From Limnohabitans sp. (GTDB lineage Bacteria; Pseudomonadota; Gammaproteobacteria; Burkholderiales; Burkholderiaceae_C): a stretch of 8,547 nt of DNA. This document shows positions 1 through 5,549 of the stretch, piece by piece (position 1 is the stretch's first letter; every line of letters starts with the position of its first letter). Below the pieces are notes generated by a model that did not search any database, was not told the DNA's origin, and was given only the letters and a program-made list of their open reading frames with translations. Location: positions 1 through 8,547 of the forward strand of contig VEQI01000122.1 in NCBI GenBank assembly GCA_018883305.1, given 5' to 3'. Position numbers and translations under genes: made by a program.

Positions 1-1169
1 TTGCGCGCCACCTTCAGAATGCGCGTGGCCACCTTGACCGTCAACCAGCCCAGCGGCACCATGATGATGTTAGCCAGAATGAACACCAGGAAAATGGCGT
101 AGATGTTCTGCGGGTTGTTCACGAAGATCATGGGGCCCGGGTTCATGTTTTTCAAATACAGAACGCCAATGGCAATGGCCGTGATCGAGTCCCCCGGAAT
201 GCCAAACACAATGGCAGGAATCCAGGCACCCGCCAGCGAGGAGTTGTTCGCCGCCCCCGACTCCACGATACCTTCCACGTGGCCCGTGCCAAACTTCTCG
301 GGCTCCTTGGAAAACTTCTTGCTCATCGCATAGCTCATCCACGAAGCCATGTCTGCGCCAGACCCCGGCTGAATGCCAATCACCGTGCCCAGCGCGCTGC
401 CACGCACCAGCGGCCAGCGATACTTGACCAACAAATGCCACATGCCCGAAAAAATGTTGCCGATCTTCTCGGTCACCATCACCGGTGGCGGATCGAGGTT
501 GGTGATATAGCGCAGCAACTCGGAGATGGCGAACATGCCCACCATCATCGGGATGAGTTCCACGCCGCTCATGAGTTGCGGCAAGCCGAAGGTGAAACGC
601 GGATGCGCGGCCGGGTTCTCCAGCCCGATGCAGGCAATCAACAAGCCCAGCAGCAAAGCGATGCAAGCCTTCAGCACGCTGGCATTGCCGATGAACACGG
701 CACCAGCCAGGCCCAGCACCACCAGCCAGAAATACTCAAACGAGGAGAACTGCAGCGCAATCTCGGCCAGCCCGGGTGAAAACCAGATCATGACCAGCGT
801 GCCAAACAAGCCGCCAATGGCCGAGAACACCAGACCCGCACCCAGTGCCACCTCGGCCTGGCCCTTGAGCGTCATCTGGTACGCCTCATCCGTGTATGCG
901 GCTGAGGCTGGCGTGCCCGGAATGCGCAACAAGGCACCTGGGATATCACCCGAAAAAATGGCCATGGCCGTGGCGGTGACGATGGCGGCCACCGCAGGCA
1001 CCGGCGGCATGAAAAAGGTGATGGGCACCAGCAAGGCAGTGGCCATGGTGGCGGTGAGCCCGGGGATACAGCCCACAAAAAGGCCAAACAAGGCCGAACA
1101 GAAAATCACCAGCAACACATAGGGGTCGAGCACCAACCCCAGAGACTGCATGAAGATGGACCAGGTCAT
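1..1169 (-). CDS. tctA: Tripartite tricarboxylate transporter large permease TctA (3' end outside window)
   Basis: This is the large membrane subunit of a TTT-family secondary transporter, which moves the solute delivered by the periplasmic receptor TctC, driven by an ion gradient. Translation from the ATG at 1169 gives 389 codons without a stop, so the C-terminal part (the family is about 500 residues) lies beyond position 1. The protein is hydrophobic throughout. It carries the two family-type glycine/proline signatures: GLFVGCIPGLTA at about residues 29-40 and GTVIGIQPGSGADM in the second half (minus strand of about 345-395). A later FGIPGDSITA loop is also typical. The start lies 10 nt after the tctB stop, with GAAGG about 7 nt upstream of the ATG, so it is translated from the tctCBA transcript. 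Family assignment is firm; the substrate cannot be read from the sequence. Confidence 0.95.
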   Translation of the reverse strand, partial: MTWSIFMQSLGLVLDPYVLLVIFCSALFGLFVGCIPGLTATMATALLVPITFFMPPVPAVAAIVTATAMAIFSGDIPGALLRIPGTPASAAYTDEAYQMTLKGQAEVALGAGLVFSAIGGLFGTLVMIWFSPGLAEIALQFSSFEYFWLVVLGLAGAVFIGNASVLKACIALLLGLLIACIGLENPAAHPRFTFGLPQLMSGVELIPMMVGMFAISELLRYITNLDPPPVMVTEKIGNIFSGMWHLLVKYRWPLVRGSALGTVIGIQPGSGADMASWMSYAMSKKFSKEPEKFGTGHVEGIVESGAANNSSLAGAWIPAIVFGIPGDSITAIAIGVLYLKNMNPGPMIFVNNPQNIYAIFLVFILANIIMVPLGWLTVKVATRILKVAR

Positions 1170-1179
1170 ATCGACACCT

Positions 1180-1659
1180 TCACCACTGCAGCGGCAGCAT
1201 CACACCCCAGGGCAGGGGCACGCGCAAGCCTTTGTAAAAAATGGTGTGAATCAACAGGGTGATGCCGATAGCCAGAGGAACGATCAAGCGCGCGCGCACT
1301 TGCAAGGCCCAGAACATCACCATCAACACGGTGACCGCACAAATCAAAAAGCCCAGGCGGTCAGACACCAGGATGTAAAACAGCAGGCAACCCACCGTGA
1401 TCAGGAAATTGCGCAGATGAAACCATGAGCGCACCCACTCACCAGGTGTGACCCAACGTTGCGGTTGCATCAAGTGGGCACGCCAGCCCTTGAGCATCAG
1501 CAGCACCGCACACACGGCCAGCAAGCTGGCCAGCAAGCCGGGAAACGCGGCCGGCCCGATGTTCTGTCCGGGGATGGTGGGAAAGCTGCTGATGTTGAAC
1601 AGAATGGCCAGCGCCAGCGCCAGCAGCGCGGCGCCGCTCAAGGTGTCATGAAACTTCAT
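1180..1659 (-). CDS. tctB: Tripartite tricarboxylate transporter small permease TctB
   Basis: This is the small membrane subunit of the TTT transporter, partner of TctA. It has 159 residues, the usual size for TctB, with about four hydrophobic segments at roughly residues 8-25, 38-57, 86-120 and 125-145. The conserved-looking NIGPAAFP stretch follows the first helix, as in other TctB proteins. The gene sits between tctC (3 nt gap) and tctA (10 nt gap), the classical receptor / small permease / large permease order. Its Shine-Dalgarno-like AAGG overlaps the end of tctC, which suggests translational coupling. Three tandem GCCAGC hexamers on the plus strand (1607-1624) encode the LALALA run of the first helix. 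TctB proteins diverge widely, so the call rests on both sequence and context. Confidence 0.93.
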   Translation of the reverse strand: MKFHDTLSGAALLALALAILFNISSFPTIPGQNIGPAAFPGLLASLLAVCAVLLMLKGWRAHLMQPQRWVTPGEWVRSWFHLRNFLITVGCLLFYILVSDRLGFLICAVTVLMVMFWALQVRARLIVPLAIGITLLIHTIFYKGLRVPLPWGVMLPLQW

Positions 1660-1662
1660 GCC

Positions 1663-2637
1663 TTACTTGGCCAGACCCAGCGACTTCATGACGTTGCCCA
1701 TGTCGGCATCGCCCTTGGCCATGAACTGCTCAAAGCCCTTGGCATCGGCGTAGATCACACCAAAGCCGCGACCCGACATGAACGACTGGTAGTCCTTGCT
1801 GTCGTAGATTTTTTTCATGGCAGCGCCCAGCTTGGCTTGAATGTCGGCCGGCAAGCCTTTGGGCGCGGCAATGCCACGCCAGGCACCAATGGCCCAGTCA
1901 CTGCCTGTGGCTGCTTTCAGCGTGGGCACGTTGGGATACAGGGCAGCAGGACTGCTGGCCATGATGGCCAACGGGCGGGCCTTGCCAGCGTCAATCAAGG
2001 CGCGTGACTCCGGCAGCGAGCAGGTCACGAGTTCAATGCCACCAGCGGCCAGGTCGTTCATGGCAGGTGCAGCGCCATTGGAAGGGACCCAGGGCACGGC
2101 GCTCACATCCAGCTTCAAATCCTTGAGCATGCCTGCCAGTGCCAGGTGCCAGATACCGCCCTGGCCTGTGCCGGAAGCCTTGAATTTGCCGGGGTTGGCA
2201 CGGATGGCCTTGATGAGGTCGTCCAGGTTTTTGTAGGGCGCATCGGCGCGCACGGTCACACCGGCGGGGTCAATGTTCATGAGCGAAATAGGCGTGAAGT
2301 CACGCGGGCTCAACTGGGTCAGGCCAGCCCAGTGCATCATGGAGATTTCCACGGTGATCATGCCCAGGGTGTAGCCATCAGGCTGTGCCGTGGCAATGGC
2401 AGAGTGCCCCACGACACCGTTGCCGCCGGTGCGGTTCACCACGTTGACGGGCTGCCCCATTTCTTTTTCCAGCAAGGCGCCGATGATGCGGGCCGTGGCG
2501 TCCGTGCCGCCGCCAGCGCCCCAGGGCACCACCAGCGTGATGGGGCGGGAGGGATAGTTGTCGGCCAGGGCCGGCGAGGCCAACGCCATGGAGGCGGACA
2601 GGGCCGCAAGAGCGCGAATCAGGGTGCGACGAATCAT
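1663..2637 (-). CDS. tctC: Tripartite tricarboxylate transporter substrate-binding receptor TctC (Bug family)
   Basis: This is the periplasmic solute receptor of the Bug/TctC family (324 residues), which binds a carboxylate or related small molecule and delivers it to TctA/TctB. Residues 1-25 form a signal peptide: two arginines, a hydrophobic stretch rich in Ala/Leu, then SPALA before the mature DNYPSRP. The mature start has the family hallmark YPSRPITLVVPWGAGGGTD followed by AR, which forms the first part of the binding pocket. A longer reading from 2664 exists, but the ATG at 2637 has GGAG six bases upstream and begins directly with the signal peptide, so it is preferred. It is the first gene of tctCBA. 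Bug receptors vary in ligand (dicarboxylates, amino acids, nicotinate, aromatic acids), so the ligand is left open. Confidence 0.94.
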   Translation of the reverse strand: MIRRTLIRALAALSASMALASPALADNYPSRPITLVVPWGAGGGTDATARIIGALLEKEMGQPVNVVNRTGGNGVVGHSAIATAQPDGYTLGMITVEISMMHWAGLTQLSPRDFTPISLMNIDPAGVTVRADAPYKNLDDLIKAIRANPGKFKASGTGQGGIWHLALAGMLKDLKLDVSAVPWVPSNGAAPAMNDLAAGGIELVTCSLPESRALIDAGKARPLAIMASSPAALYPNVPTLKAATGSDWAIGAWRGIAAPKGLPADIQAKLGAAMKKIYDSKDYQSFMSGRGFGVIYADAKGFEQFMAKGDADMGNVMKSLGLAK

Positions 2638-2643
2638 GAGAGT

Positions 2644-2647
2644 CTCC
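2644..2647 (-). promoter_or_regulatory. Ribosome binding site of tctC
   Basis: GGAG on the minus strand ends six bases before the ATG at 2637. It decides the tctC start in favour of the version that opens with a clean signal peptide, rather than the in-frame upstream codon at 2664. Confidence 0.7.
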
Positions 2648-2691
2648 GTGAACAGTTCTGACAAGCATCCACATGATGCCCGGTGCGAATC

Positions 2692-2697
2692 ACTATA
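2692..2697 (-). promoter_or_regulatory. Possible -10 box of the tctCBA promoter
   Basis: TATAGT on the minus strand matches the sigma-70 -10 consensus at five of six positions and lies 54 nt before the tctC ATG. No good -35 box is found at 16-18 nt spacing (the bases there are C-rich). A promoter here would therefore need an activator or be weak. The position, just downstream of a terminator-like hairpin, fits an operon with its own promoter. Confidence 0.28.
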
Positions 2698-2709
2698 GCG
2701 TTCTCATGG

Positions 2710-2733
2710 AAAAACGGGGGATGGGGTGATCCC
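2710..2733 (-). terminator. Weak intrinsic-terminator-like hairpin after the MaoC-like gene
   Basis: On the minus strand GGGAT (2733-2729) pairs with ATCCC (2722-2718) around a six-base loop. After CCG comes a run of five T (2714-2710). The stem is only five base pairs and the T run is short, so termination may be partial. It lies between the MaoC-like gene stop (2804) and the tctC start. Confidence 0.3.
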
Positions 2734-2803
2734 TGTTGGTGTCACCTGTGCGTGGCGCTGAAAGATCACGCAATCCTAGGGAAAGTACCAAGTCCAGACC
2801 CGT

Positions 2804-3262
2804 TCAGCGACGGTCGTCAGCAGGGTCCGGGTCATTGGCCAGCACATGTGCACGCATGAACAGCACCGGCTCATCGTTCTGATTCAAGGCTACATGGTCG
2901 AACACCACCGTGCCACGAAGCGGATGTTTGCTGGAGCGCTGGATGTCAGCCACGGTGGTGACCACACGCAACTGGTCACCCGGACGCACTGGACGAGGCC
3001 ATCGCAATTCCTCGATTTTTTGACCAATGATGCCGCCACGCAAGTCCAGGCCGGAATCATGGATCAGCCGAAAGCACATGGACGCGGTGTGCCATCCGCT
3101 GGCGGCCAGCCCCTTGAACAGCGACTGACGGGCCGCCGCGTCATCCAGATGAAATGGCTGAGGGTCAAAACGCTGCGCAAAGGCCAACGCCTCCTCTTGT
3201 TCCACCGTGTGGGTGGGAGATTCGAATCGGTCTCCGATGTTGAGATCACTCAGTCCGCGCAT
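2804..3262 (-). CDS. MaoC-like hot-dog fold dehydratase/hydratase
   Basis: A 152-residue protein of the MaoC / (R)-specific enoyl-CoA hydratase superfamily, which typically adds water to a trans-2-enoyl-CoA in the cytoplasm. The hallmark is RFDPQPFHLD at residues 31-40. Asp33 and His38 match the catalytic Asp and His of the hydratase-2 motif. After it comes FKGLAASGWHTASM (49-62), typical of the hot-dog helix and the strand that follows. The C-terminal half (from about 90, RPVRPGDQLRV) carries the usual PGD turn and the strand GTVVFDHVALNQND. Its size fits a single-domain member. AGGAG at 3276-3272, nine bases upstream, supports the ATG at 3262. It is transcribed on the same strand as tctCBA, 166 nt upstream of tctC. 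It may work on CoA esters of the imported acid, but that is inference; the acyl substrate is unknown. Confidence 0.88.
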   Translation of the reverse strand: MRGLSDLNIGDRFESPTHTVEQEEALAFAQRFDPQPFHLDDAAARQSLFKGLAASGWHTASMCFRLIHDSGLDLRGGIIGQKIEELRWPRPVRPGDQLRVVTTVADIQRSSKHPLRGTVVFDHVALNQNDEPVLFMRAHVLANDPDPADDRR

Positions 3263-3311
3263 CTTGATTTTCTCCTGGCATGGTCAACGCACATCGCGGT
3301 GAACGCTAGGC

Positions 3312-3317
3312 ATCATA
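3312..3317 (-). promoter_or_regulatory. Possible -10 box of the MaoC-like gene promoter
   Basis: TATGAT on the minus strand matches five of six positions of the sigma-70 -10 box and would start a transcript with a leader of about 43 nt. No convincing -35 lies at standard spacing. The place where it should be is occupied by the palindrome at 3328-3348, which suggests regulated use. Confidence 0.35.
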
Positions 3318-3327
3318 GCCATCGTCA

Positions 3328-3348
3328 CAACGTGCAACATGCGCGTTG
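3328..3348. promoter_or_regulatory. 21-nt near-palindrome, candidate operator in the divergent promoter region
   Basis: The left arm CAACGTGCA (3328-3336) and right arm TGCGCGTTG (3340-3348) pair over nine positions (eight Watson-Crick, one T-G) around a central ACA. The site lies 65 nt upstream of the MaoC-like start, just behind its possible -10 box, and about 105 nt upstream of the beta-barrel gene start. That is a typical position for a dimeric transcription factor site. No regulator gene is next to it, so the binding protein is unknown. Confidence 0.4.
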
Positions 3349-3389
3349 ATTACGTGCGAGAGGCCTGGATCACTACCTGAATCAGATGA

Positions 3390-3418
3390 TTTTCAAGCGC
3401 CAGCGAACTTCAAATAAT
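3390..3418 (+). promoter_or_regulatory. Candidate sigma-70 promoter of the outer-membrane beta-barrel gene
   Basis: TTTTCA (3390-3395; four of six matches to the -35 box) is followed after exactly 17 bases by AATAAT (3413-3418; five of six matches to the -10 box). Transcription would begin near 3425, giving a leader of about 28 nt with AAGGG before the ATG. Spacing is ideal and the surrounding sequence is locally AT-rich. Confidence 0.45.
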
Positions 3419-3453
3419 TTCCCGATAGCCATTTTTTTCACAAAGGGATTTTC

Positions 3454-4020
3454 ATGAAACGTCTTGCCATCGCTTGCGCCACCACACTGTTTGCCTTGTC
3501 GTCCCAGGCGCAAGGACAACTTCAGGCACAACCCGTCAACCCGAACTACGTCGAGCTCGGCATCACGTCGGTGAAATTCGAGGAAGACGCGCTGGGCTAT
3601 TCCATCAAGAGCACCCCGGACGCCATGCGCGGCATCCTGGGTCGCGAGATCCATGACAACGTGGCCGTGGAGGCCATGTTCGGTGTCGGACTGGGGCACA
3701 CCAGCGTCGACGTCAATGGACAAAGCCTGCCCGGCGCCAATTTCAAGGTCAATAGCATGTACGGTCTCTACGTCACGCCCAAGGCCGTGCTGACAGACAA
3801 CATCGAAGGGTTTTTACGTCTGGGCTATGCCTACGCCAAAGGCACCGTGTCATTGAACGGCGAGAGCGCCGCCGACAGCGACAACGGCTTTTCCTATGGA
3901 CTGGGTGTCCGTTACCATTTTGACAAGACCACCTTCCTGAATGTGGACTACATGTCCTATCTGCACAAGAACGACTACAAAGCCACCGGCTTGACCGTGG
4001 GTCTGGGCTTCAAGTTCTGA
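3454..4020 (+). CDS. Small outer-membrane beta-barrel protein
   Basis: A 188-residue exported protein of the small (probably eight-stranded) outer-membrane beta-barrel type, like OmpA-barrel/OmpW-like proteins. Residues 1-19 are a signal peptide (MKR, hydrophobic core, SQA cleavage site). The mature part alternates polar and aromatic/aliphatic residues in strand-like blocks: YVELGITSVKF, VAVEAMFGVGLGH, GFLRLGYAYAKG, GFSYGLGVRYHFD, FLNVDYMSY. It ends GLTVGLGFKF, a last strand with the C-terminal Phe recognised by the BAM machinery. AAGGG six bases upstream supports the ATG. The stop is two bases from the stop of the convergent cyclophilin gene, with no terminator visible between them. Its role (structural, pore or adhesion) cannot be told from sequence. 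Confidence 0.82.
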   Translation: MKRLAIACATTLFALSSQAQGQLQAQPVNPNYVELGITSVKFEEDALGYSIKSTPDAMRGILGREIHDNVAVEAMFGVGLGHTSVDVNGQSLPGANFKVNSMYGLYVTPKAVLTDNIEGFLRLGYAYAKGTVSLNGESAADSDNGFSYGLGVRYHFDKTTFLNVDYMSYLHKNDYKATGLTVGLGFKF

Positions 4021-4022
4021 AA

Positions 4023-4922
4023 TCAGATCACTCGCACCAGCAACTCCGACCCCGCAATGCCCGTGTCACTCAGGATACGCACCTGATGCAAGGGATCCAG
4101 GAGCGAGTACAAATGGTCACCCGTACTCGCACCGGTCACTTGCCAGGACAAGGCTCCCGCGGCATCGGCCGTGGCCCGGCCCACAAGCTTGCCCTGGTCC
4201 ATCAGCCACACATCCTTGTTGGCCCATGATGCCAGCACGGCACTCAGATGGAGTTGAGTGCTCTGTGTGATGTTGTCATGGTCCGTCCCGGCGCTGCCAC
4301 CGGCCGTGTCCGACGCTGTGGCCAAATCCAGCAACGACTGTGAGGCATCCGCCTGGTATTGAATGAAGTACACGAGGGTGGTGGGACTGACATTGCCGGC
4401 ACTGTCAGTCTGACGCACCAGCACTGACTTGGCACCGGTGGTGCTGCCCAGGTTGATCTGCGCCTGACTCAATGTCAGCCACGCGTTGCCACCGTCCACG
4501 CTGTACGACCATGTGGCACCTGCTTCCAGGCCACTCAGATAGATCGTGCCCGAGCTGGAGTAGGCCTGACCGGCGTTGGTGACCGACACATCCGTGAGCG
4601 TGACGGCACTGGTGGGTACGTCTTGCAGACCAGACGTCGTGGTGGTGGGCACAGTGGCAATGGCATTCACCGTCGCCATGCCACTGACCACATCACCAAA
4701 CACCATATAGCCGGGCGCTGACGCACTGGCATAGTCCAGCGAAGTGTTGTCCACCAAGTTGACATAAAACTCGCTGGTGGCGGAATCGGGGAGGGCCGAG
4801 CGCGCCATGGCCAGGGTGCCTGTCAGATTGGACAACCCGGAGGCACTGGTCTCCAGCGCCAAGGGCGAGTAGGTGGCCGCCTTGCGCGTCAGGTCGGCGG
4901 TGTAACCGCCTGCCTGCACCAC
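4023..4922 (-). CDS. 3' fragment: C-terminal part of cyclophilin domain followed by Ig-like repeats
   Basis: The open frame also continues upstream of the GTG at 4922, where HRVIPGF precedes the VVQAGG start, so 4922 is not a natural start. Counted from 4922, residues 1 to about 112 are the rest of a bacterial cyclophilin: GTLAMARS with Ala-Met-Ala-Arg, then SALPDSATSEFYVNLVDN matching the usual DSATSQFFINLVDN, then PGYMVFGDVVSGM. Residues about 113-190 resemble a bacterial Ig-like repeat (ATWSYSVDGGNAW, then VLVRQTDSAGNVSP). Residues about 205-299 resemble a second one (VGRATADAAGALSWQVTG). Such repeats are common in secreted or surface proteins. The stop is two bases from that of the convergent beta-barrel gene. 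As it stands this could encode only part of the enzyme. Confidence 0.6.
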   Translation of the reverse strand: MVQAGGYTADLTRKAATYSPLALETSASGLSNLTGTLAMARSALPDSATSEFYVNLVDNTSLDYASASAPGYMVFGDVVSGMATVNAIATVPTTTTSGLQDVPTSAVTLTDVSVTNAGQAYSSSGTIYLSGLEAGATWSYSVDGGNAWLTLSQAQINLGSTTGAKSVLVRQTDSAGNVSPTTLVYFIQYQADASQSLLDLATASDTAGGSAGTDHDNITQSTQLHLSAVLASWANKDVWLMDQGKLVGRATADAAGALSWQVTGASTGDHLYSLLDPLHQVRILSDTGIAGSELLVRVI

Positions 4923-5323
4923 AAAACCCGGAATGACGCGGTGAAACTCCAGGCCGACAAGGACTCGGACAGGGTTGCACCGGGCAGAGCCGCCGAAGCG
5001 GGCGCAGCCACCATGGCTGCCGTGTTGAGCCAGGCAAGATCCATCAAGCCCGAGTCCAGCCAGTGCTCATCCACCAAGCCCTGCGTGGCATCCAACGCCG
5101 AAAGAGACGCCCACCACGCCTGGACGGGCAAGTGATCAACCTCTGGCGCATGGCTGGCCTGGCCAGTCAGCAAGGCATCGACCTCTGGCGACTCCGTGGA
5201 CTTGGTCAATAGAAATTTGGAACGTGGCAGGAGGCCAAGGTTCTTCTCGACGCGCAAACCAGGAATGTGCTGCGTCCCCCGGATCAGATCGGCCGGATCC
5301 TTGGAGGTCACCAGGCGCTCCAT
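4889..5323 (-). CDS. 5' fragment of the disrupted cyclophilin-Ig gene, N-terminal region of unknown function
   Basis: The open frame from the ATG at 5323 encodes 144 residues, of which about the last 25 come after the presumed break and are probably out of frame. A TTG at 5335 could extend it by four residues, but the ATG has the better-spaced GAGG. I recognise no domain in residues 1-115. The stretch is mixed and moderately acidic (for example ESPEVDALL and DATQGLVDEHWLDSG), then turns Ala/Pro-rich (AAMVAAPASAALPG), like a linker before a folded domain. There is no typical N-terminal signal peptide, which is odd ahead of Ig-like repeats and leaves type I export or a cytoplasmic location open. 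Confidence 0.45.
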   Translation of the reverse strand: MERLVTSKDPADLIRGTQHIPGLRVEKNLGLLPRSKFLLTKSTESPEVDALLTGQASHAPEVDHLPVQAWWASLSALDATQGLVDEHWLDSGLMDLAWLNTAAMVAAPASAALPGATLSESLSAWSFTASFRVLWCRQAVTPPT

Positions 5324-5360
5324 TCCGGGCCTCAAGGCGAATTCTGTTTCAAGGAAGGCC

Positions 5361-5388
5361 GGTATAAAACTTTAGTGGGACTTATCAA
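5361..5388 (-). promoter_or_regulatory. Candidate sigma-70 promoter of the cyclophilin-Ig gene
   Basis: On the minus strand TTGATA (5388-5383; five of six matches to -35) is followed after 16 bases by TATACC (5366-5361; four of six matches to -10). Transcription would start about 30 nt before the ATG at 5323. Retention of promoter and ribosome site suggests that the gene was disrupted recently, or only in the assembly. Confidence 0.4.
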
Positions 5389-5549
5389 GCGTGAGGATGG
5401 CATAGCAAGCTTTGAATGTTACGTTAGCAACTCTTGAAGTGCACCCAATCAGTAGCGCGTGCGCCGTTGACAATTACAATTCGTCGGGCTTCACGTCACC
5501 GCTTGGATCCGGTCCTTCGCACCCGGATCTCGTCTTCTAGATTGCGTGC

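Larger units (their letters stand above)
4023..5323 (-). pseudogene. Disrupted gene for a cyclophilin-type peptidyl-prolyl isomerase with Ig-like repeats
   Basis: Taken as one locus, the start region (ATG at 5323, GAGG six bases upstream at 5333-5330, promoter-like boxes at 5361-5388) and the cyclophilin plus Ig part ending at 4023 are in different frames. From 5323 to 4023 there are 1301 nt, two more than a multiple of three, which fits a loss of 3n+1 bases. At about 4950-4985 the upstream frame reads ALPGATLSESL. The downstream frame picks up abruptly at GLEFHRVIPGFVVQAGG. The first roughly 35-45 residues of a cyclophilin fold (the initial strands and the helix with its A-P-TV-NF motif) are absent between them. 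The simplest reading is a non-triplet deletion of about 100-140 nt, either a real mutation or an assembly error. The catalytic Arg of FHRV remains, but the fold would be incomplete. Confidence 0.65.

Noticed and set aside
526..1122. Long plus-strand open frame opposite tctA (198 codons)
   Set aside because: It is antisense to a clear TctA reading, has Met/Pro/Lys-rich composition typical of GC-rich antisense frames, and has no ribosome site or recognisable motif.
1607..1624. Three tandem GCCAGC hexamers
   Set aside because: They encode an Ala/Leu membrane-helix run in TctB. A short codon-driven repeat of this kind is expected by chance and too short to suggest phase variation.
1459..2661. 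Plus-strand open frames of 131-182 codons opposite tctB and tctC
   Set aside because: They are His/Gln/Gly-rich antisense readings of strongly supported transporter genes, with no family resemblance.
5467..5495. TTGACA as a full promoter for the glycosyltransferase
   Set aside because: The -35 match is perfect, but no acceptable -10 box lies at 16-18 bases spacing, so I do not annotate it as a promoter.
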